In this document: one piece after another, positions 40,928-44,793 of the stretch | How positions within the stretch are numbered: the stretch's first letter is position 1 | Layout of the letters: each line of letters begins with the position of its first letter | Source: CAYMOV01 sp964392085 | Lineage (GTDB): Bacteria > Oederibacteriota > Muellerivitia > Muellerivitales > Muellerivitaceae | DNA: 44,793 bases | Reading direction: 5' to 3' | Assembly (NCBI GenBank): GCA_964392085.1 | Contig: CAYMOV010000015.1 | Coordinates: forward strand, 1-44,793 | The notes under the pieces: generated by a model | Databases searched by the model: none | What the model saw: the letters and a program-made list of their open reading frames with translations, nothing else | Told to the model about the DNA's origin: nothing | Position numbers and translations under genes: made by a program

Positions 40928-43008
40928 TCAGGCCTTCCCGCCGATACCCACCATCTTCCGGAAATAGGCGTTTCGCCGGACCACCTCGCGGGGCGTCCCG
41001 ACGGCCCCCACCCGTCCCTTCTCGATGACGATCACCCGGTCCGCGCCCTGGGCCAGGGCCGGCCGGTGCGTCAAGGCCAGCACCGTGCACCGCCCCCGCA
41101 TTCCCTTCAACATCCGCAGGACGCGCGCCTCATTGTCCTTGTCGAGGTTGGCGGTGGCCTCATCCAACACCANNNNNNNNNNNNNNNNNNNNNNNNNNNN
41201 NNNNNNNNNNNNNNNNNNNNNNNNNNNNNNNNNNNNNNNNNNNNNNNNNNNNNNNNNNNNNNNNNNNNNNNNAGGACGCGCGCCTCATTGTCCTTGTCGA
41301 GGTTGGCGGTGGCCTCATCCAACACCAACAGGCGGGGTTTCGCCAACAAGGCCCTGGCGATCTGGAGCCGCTGGCGTTCGCCCAGGGAAAGGGGGCCGTG
41401 CCCGTCGACGAGGGGCGTCTCAAGCCCCTGGGGTAAACGCCGGACCACCTGGGTCAACCCCGCGTCCGAAAGCGCCTTCCAGGCGTCACGATCCGAGCTT
41501 TGGGGGGCCTGGTAGAGGAGGTTCTGTTTCAACGTCGAGCTGAACAGGATCCCATCGGCGGAAACCAGGGCCGTGGCCTTCCGCAAGTCATCCTCCTTCA
41601 GTTCCCGCAGGTCCTGGCCGTCGAGAAAAACGGTTTGATGCGGCGCGGGCCGCAGGCCGAGGATCAGCTCGGCCAAGGTGCTTTTTCCCGATCCCGAGGG
41701 CCCGACCAGGGCGTTCACCCTCCCGGGGAGCAGTTCAAACCCAACCCGGTGCAGGACCTTCGAAGCGTGGGGGTACCGGTAGTCCAGCCCCTGGAGACGG
41801 ACGAGCCCGGGCCCGGGCCGCAGGCGTTCAGTCCCGGACGCGTCCGGCTTGCGGACCGCCAACCGAAGTCCGCGCCTGAAGGAACCGACGTGGTCCTGGA
41901 TCATGACGCCCATGCTGGAGAGCGAGTCCAGGGGGCCGTACACCTGGTCGATGTAGGCCACCAACATCACCACGTCCCCCGGGGTGAGTTGACGCTCGAA
42001 GGCCTTCCACCCGCCCACCAAAAGCACGAGGGCCTTGCTGACCTGCACGAAAAAATCCTGGCCGAAGAGGGCCCAGGACCCCAGGCGGTCCCGTTGGACG
42101 GCCGCCTCGTAACCCGCCCGTGTCTCGCGCCCGAGGGCCGCCAACTCGCGGTCGGCCGCCCCGCAGGCCCGGACCGTCTTTAGGCCCGCAAGGCTTTCGT
42201 TGATCCTTCCCGTGACGGCCTGGAACAGTTGGTAGTAGGAATCCAAGCCGACCCCGAGGCGCCGCGTGGAGGTGACCGCCACCCAGGCGTAGAAGGGAAG
42301 GGGGGCCAGGGCGAGGGCCGCGAGCAGGGGGTTCTGGTAAAGCATGATGACCAGGATGCCCGCGAGCCGGAGCACCTCGGGGCCCGCCTTCAGGGCCAAC
42401 ATGTTCACGACGGGTTCCACCTGGTCGATCTGGTCCACCTGCTTCGCCAGGTGGGTGGCTCGGTCCGCGCCGTCCCGGCTCAGGGGGAGACGGAGGGCCC
42501 TGCGGAAAGCCGCCAGGATCACCGCCCGTTCCATCCCGTGACCCGCCCGGCTGGCCACGATTTCCGCCCAGGCCGAGGCGAAGGATGCGATGAGGGAGAT
42601 CAGGAGGAGGAGGATCACGACGCCCGTCAAGGTGACCATGGCCTGGCGGGGCGTGCGATGGGCCACCGAATGGCGCGTATGGGGCTTCTTGGAGCCCCAA
42701 TCCTGGAGAATCGAAGTCTCGACCTTCGCCAGGGCGGCCTCGCCCGGGTCGTTCCCGATGAAGACGCCGGCCACGTCGTTGACGGCTTCCCGGTAGAGCA
42801 GGGGTTGGGCCAGCATCAGGAGGCTGGAAAAACCCGCCAAGGCCAGGACGGCGAGGAAGAGCCTGCGCCGCCGCAGGGCCAACCGGAAAAGGCTGGTGAG
42901 GGGACGGTGGGCGTCGAGGTCGGCCTCGTCGGCCGGACCTTTCCCGAATTCAGGGTTCACGTTGTGAGGGCTCTTTGGGTGGGTATGGTTTAACTTCACA
43001 CAAACCAA
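40928..43008 (-). CDS. ABC exporter (fused membrane and ATPase domains), split by assembly gap
   Basis: The N-terminal half has about six membrane helices of an ABC exporter (residues 40-345). The ATPase half has Walker A GPSGSGKST near 445, signature LSLGERQRLQIARALL near 540, Walker B RLLVLDEATANLD near 562 and H-loop ALTHRP. A 100-N gap falls just after Walker B, with the same 55 bp on both sides (41118-41172 and 41273-41327). Removing one copy and the gap restores one frame of about 641 residues ending at 40928. The substrate is unknown. The start is unsure: TTG 43008, or GTG 42960 which begins closer to the first conserved residues. Confidence 0.85.
41118..41327. other. Scaffold gap (100 N) flanked by identical 55-bp ends
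   Basis: N occupies 41173-41272, exactly 100 bases. The 55 bases before it (41118-41172) and after it (41273-41327) are identical and encode the same DEATANLDKDNEARV segment. This is what is expected if two contigs overlapping by one 55-mer were scaffolded instead of merged, not a true duplication. Confidence 0.93.
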
Positions 43009-43051
43009 GCCTCAACATTTAAACACAGGGACCACAGGGACGACTTGCAGT

Positions 43052-43290
43052 TTATAGAAAAGATCCCTTGCCCCTGAAAAACACGTTGAAACGAGTGTTC
43101 TGGTTGTCGTAGGGCGATTCGATGGATTGCCCGAGCGGCTTCTCCGGGGTTGTCTTAATGGGCAACCCCATGTAGAACTCAACCGGGTTTCGCTTTTGCC
43201 TTGGGGTACATAGGGGCAGAGCCCCTATGAGAGTCAGCGTGTTAAAGTCCGCACAACGGTCGCCCCTATGAAGTTGAAAGCCATCCGCAA
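43052..43290 (-). pseudogene. Possible gene remnant or repeat-derived open frame
   Basis: A minus-strand frame without a plausible start ends at TAA 43054-43052. Its last 45 residues look protein-like, for example NPVEFYMGLPIKTTPEKPLG and YDNQNTRFNVFFRGKGSFL, whose alternating hydrophobic end resembles a C-terminal beta strand of an outer-membrane protein. The upstream part overlaps palindromic repeats. It may be the tail of a decayed gene. No family was recognised. Confidence 0.3.
43209..43229. repeat. Perfect 9-bp hairpin CATAGGGGC/GCCCCTATG
   Basis: CATAGGGGC (43209-43217) pairs with GCCCCTATG (43221-43229) around loop AGA. A third CGCCCCTATG lies at 43261-43270. It is in the gap between the two minus-strand genes, probably a REP-like element. 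Confidence 0.55.
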
Positions 43291-43311
43291 AACGCTATCC
43301 GCCATCCGCTA
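43281..43311. repeat. GCCATCCGC repeat overlapping the M32 gene end
   Basis: CCATCCGCAAAACGCTATCC and GCCATCCGC form tandem GCCATCCGC/GCTATCCGC units. On the minus strand they encode the last residues ADGG and the TAG stop of the carboxypeptidase gene. Confidence 0.5.
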
Positions 43312-44793
43312 AGCTGTACAGCTTCCCGAACTTGTCCTCTAGATATGAAAGGAACGGTTCCGTCGAGAGGGGTTTCCCGGTCACGAGCTTGCAGAGCTCC
43401 CCGGCCCGGTGGCGCTTGCCGTGGGTATGGATCTTCTCGTTGAGCCACTTCTTGAGCGGCCCGAACTTTCCCTTCTCGAACATCGCCGGCAGGTCCCCCA
43501 GGTCCCTCTTGGCGGCCTCGAAGAATTGGGCCGAGTACAGGTTGCCCAGGGTGTAGGTGGGGAAGTAGCCCAGGCTCCCGTGACTCCAATGGACGTCCTG
43601 AAGGCACCCCACCGCGTCGTCGGGCGGCACCACCCCCAGGAATTTCCTCATGGCCTCGTTCCAGGCCCCCGGCACGTCCTTTGGGGCCAGCTTCCCCGTC
43701 ATCAGGTCCTTCTCGATGCCGTACCTCAGGCCGATATGTAGGTTGTAGGTCACCTCGTCGGACTCCGTTCGGATGAACGAGGGCGCCGACCGGTTGGCCG
43801 CGAAAGTGAAGGCTTCCGCCGTCACGTCGTCGAAGACGCCGGGGAAGGCGTGCTGGAGCTTCGGGAAAAAGAATTTCCAGGTGGAGGGGTGGCGGCCCAC
43901 CAGGTTCTCCCAGAGTCGGGACTGGGACTCATGGATGCCGAGGGACACCGCCGCGCCCCGGGGGGTGCCGTACCGCTCGCCCACCGGTAGGCCCTGGTCG
44001 TAGATGCCGTGGCCGGCCTCGTGGAGGGTGGAGAAGAAGGCGTTGGAGAAGTCCCGTTCGTCGAACCGGGTGGTGAGGCGGGTGTCCGCGGGCCCCAGGC
44101 CCGTGGAAAAGGGGTGGGCCGAGACGTCCAGGCGGCCTTGGGTGAAGTCGAAACCGATGTGCCCGGCTAAAAGCTTGCAGAACTTCACCTGCTTGTCCAC
44201 GGGGCAGGGACGCTTCAGGATCGAGGTGTCGGGCTTTTGTTTCGAGGCCTGGATCCGCCGCGAAAGGTCCGCCAACTTTTCCAACAGGGGCGGGAAGAGG
44301 GCGTCCAGCTCCTTCACGGTTAAACCGGGTTCGTATTCCTCCAACAAGGCGTCATAAGGGTGGTCGGTGAAACCCAGGTAGTCGGCCTGGCGTTTCGTGA
44401 GGCCCACCACTTTTTCGAGCCAGGGCAGGAAAACCTTGAAATCCTTTTTCGCGCGGGCTTCGACCCAAGCCACCTGGGCCTGGCTGGAGACGCGGCTGAA
44501 TTCCTCCACCAAATCCTGTGGCAGGCGCTTGGCGTGTTCGTAGTCCCTCTTCCACTCCCGCAGGTTGACGGCCTTGTCCCCGTCCGGCTCGGCCCCGAGG
44601 GAAGGGTCCGTCAGGGCCTGGTCGATCAGGGCGCCGGTCTCGGGGGCGGTGAACTTCTCGTGGATCATGCCCGAGAGCAGGGCCAACTGGTTGCCCCGGT
44701 GCTCGGCGTTGGGCGCCGGCATGCCGGTTTCCTGGTCCCAGCCCAAGAGCCCGGCGGTGGAGCCCAGCAGGTCGATCTCGCGCATGCGGGCCA
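43295..44793 (-). CDS. M32 family metallocarboxypeptidase, 5' end outside the window
   Basis: M32 enzymes (Taq carboxypeptidase type) remove C-terminal residues using one catalytic metal. The visible 498 residues include STAGLLGWDQETGMPAPNAE at the start, the zinc site TLHEAGHGIYDQGLP near residue 260 (HExxH), LGIHESQSRLWENLVGR near 290 providing the third ligand Glu, and HWSHGSLGYFPTYTLGNLYS near 410. The frame is open to the window edge, so about 20-30 N-terminal residues are missing. The C-terminal ADGG and stop codon come from a GCCATCCGC repeat. It is a cytoplasmic-type protein with no signal visible. Confidence 0.92.
   Translation of the reverse strand, partial: ARMREIDLLGSTAGLLGWDQETGMPAPNAEHRGNQLALLSGMIHEKFTAPETGALIDQALTDPSLGAEPDGDKAVNLREWKRDYEHAKRLPQDLVEEFSRVSSQAQVAWVEARAKKDFKVFLPWLEKVVGLTKRQADYLGFTDHPYDALLEEYEPGLTVKELDALFPPLLEKLADLSRRIQASKQKPDTSILKRPCPVDKQVKFCKLLAGHIGFDFTQGRLDVSAHPFSTGLGPADTRLTTRFDERDFSNAFFSTLHEAGHGIYDQGLPVGERYGTPRGAAVSLGIHESQSRLWENLVGRHPSTWKFFFPKLQHAFPGVFDDVTAEAFTFAANRSAPSFIRTESDEVTYNLHIGLRYGIEKDLMTGKLAPKDVPGAWNEAMRKFLGVVPPDDAVGCLQDVHWSHGSLGYFPTYTLGNLYSAQFFEAAKRDLGDLPAMFEKGKFGPLKKWLNEKIHTHGKRHRAGELCKLVTGKPLSTEPFLSYLEDKFGKLYSLADGG

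Noticed and set aside
41118..41327. True tandem duplication of a 55-bp exporter segment
   Set aside because: The copies flank an exact 100-N scaffold gap, the length is a common assembly k-mer, and collapsing gives an intact gene, so an artefact explains it better.

Overview
The window is a 44.8 kb stretch of a GC-rich bacterial chromosome, almost certainly from a metagenome assembly: a 100-N gap at 41173-41272 is flanked on both sides by the same 55 bp. Lipoproteins, c-di-GMP proteins and an F-type ATP synthase whose c subunit carries a signal-like N-terminus point to an uncultivated bacterium, probably with a Gram-negative-type envelope. I cannot place it in a phylum from the sequence. No tRNA, rRNA, CRISPR array, integrase or transposase was recognised.

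Layout. 1-7.3 kb: the end of tsaB, a small zinc-ribbon membrane protein, rimI, an MFS transporter, a sugar-permease-like DMT transporter, a DUF1802 protein, the Memo/AMMECR1 pair (AmmeMemoRadiSam proteins B and A), a bifunctional-nuclease-family protein and a DUF3343 protein. 7.1-15.5 kb: a complete ATP synthase cluster in the order atpZ-atpI-atpB-atpE-atpF-atpH-atpA-atpG-atpD-atpC, closed by a textbook terminator. 15.5-20.1 kb: an ArsC-like protein, a Rieske protein, a small divergent conserved gene, then acpS, a GT-C membrane glycosyltransferase and the NAD(P)HX repair enzyme, coupled by 4-nt overlaps. 20.2-26.4 kb: unknown and envelope-type genes (lipoprotein, GT2 glycosyltransferase, B12-binding radical SAM enzyme, flippase-like membrane protein, TPR lipoprotein). 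26.6-33.3 kb: parA-parB, a small unknown protein, a frameshifted GxxExxY nuclease-family gene, polA and peptidase E. 33.5-40.8 kb, minus strand: three PAS-rich signalling proteins, two of them with altered catalytic residues. 40.9-44.8 kb, minus strand: an ABC exporter split by the assembly gap and an M32 carboxypeptidase cut by the window edge.

The most unusual property is in the intergenic DNA. Almost every larger gap carries a palindromic, REP-like element from one of several families (CACGGATGAAC, CACCACGGAG, GCCGTTRGCC, and hairpins with a TGA/GAA interior loop). In the atp operon successive gaps hold different elements. One GxxExxY gene lies between perfect 29-bp inverted copies of the CACGGATGAAC element, and a gene-less inverted pair of the same element lies between atpA and atpG. 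This suggests, as inference, that the nuclease-family gene and its bounding repeats form or once formed a mobile unit with non-autonomous derivatives.
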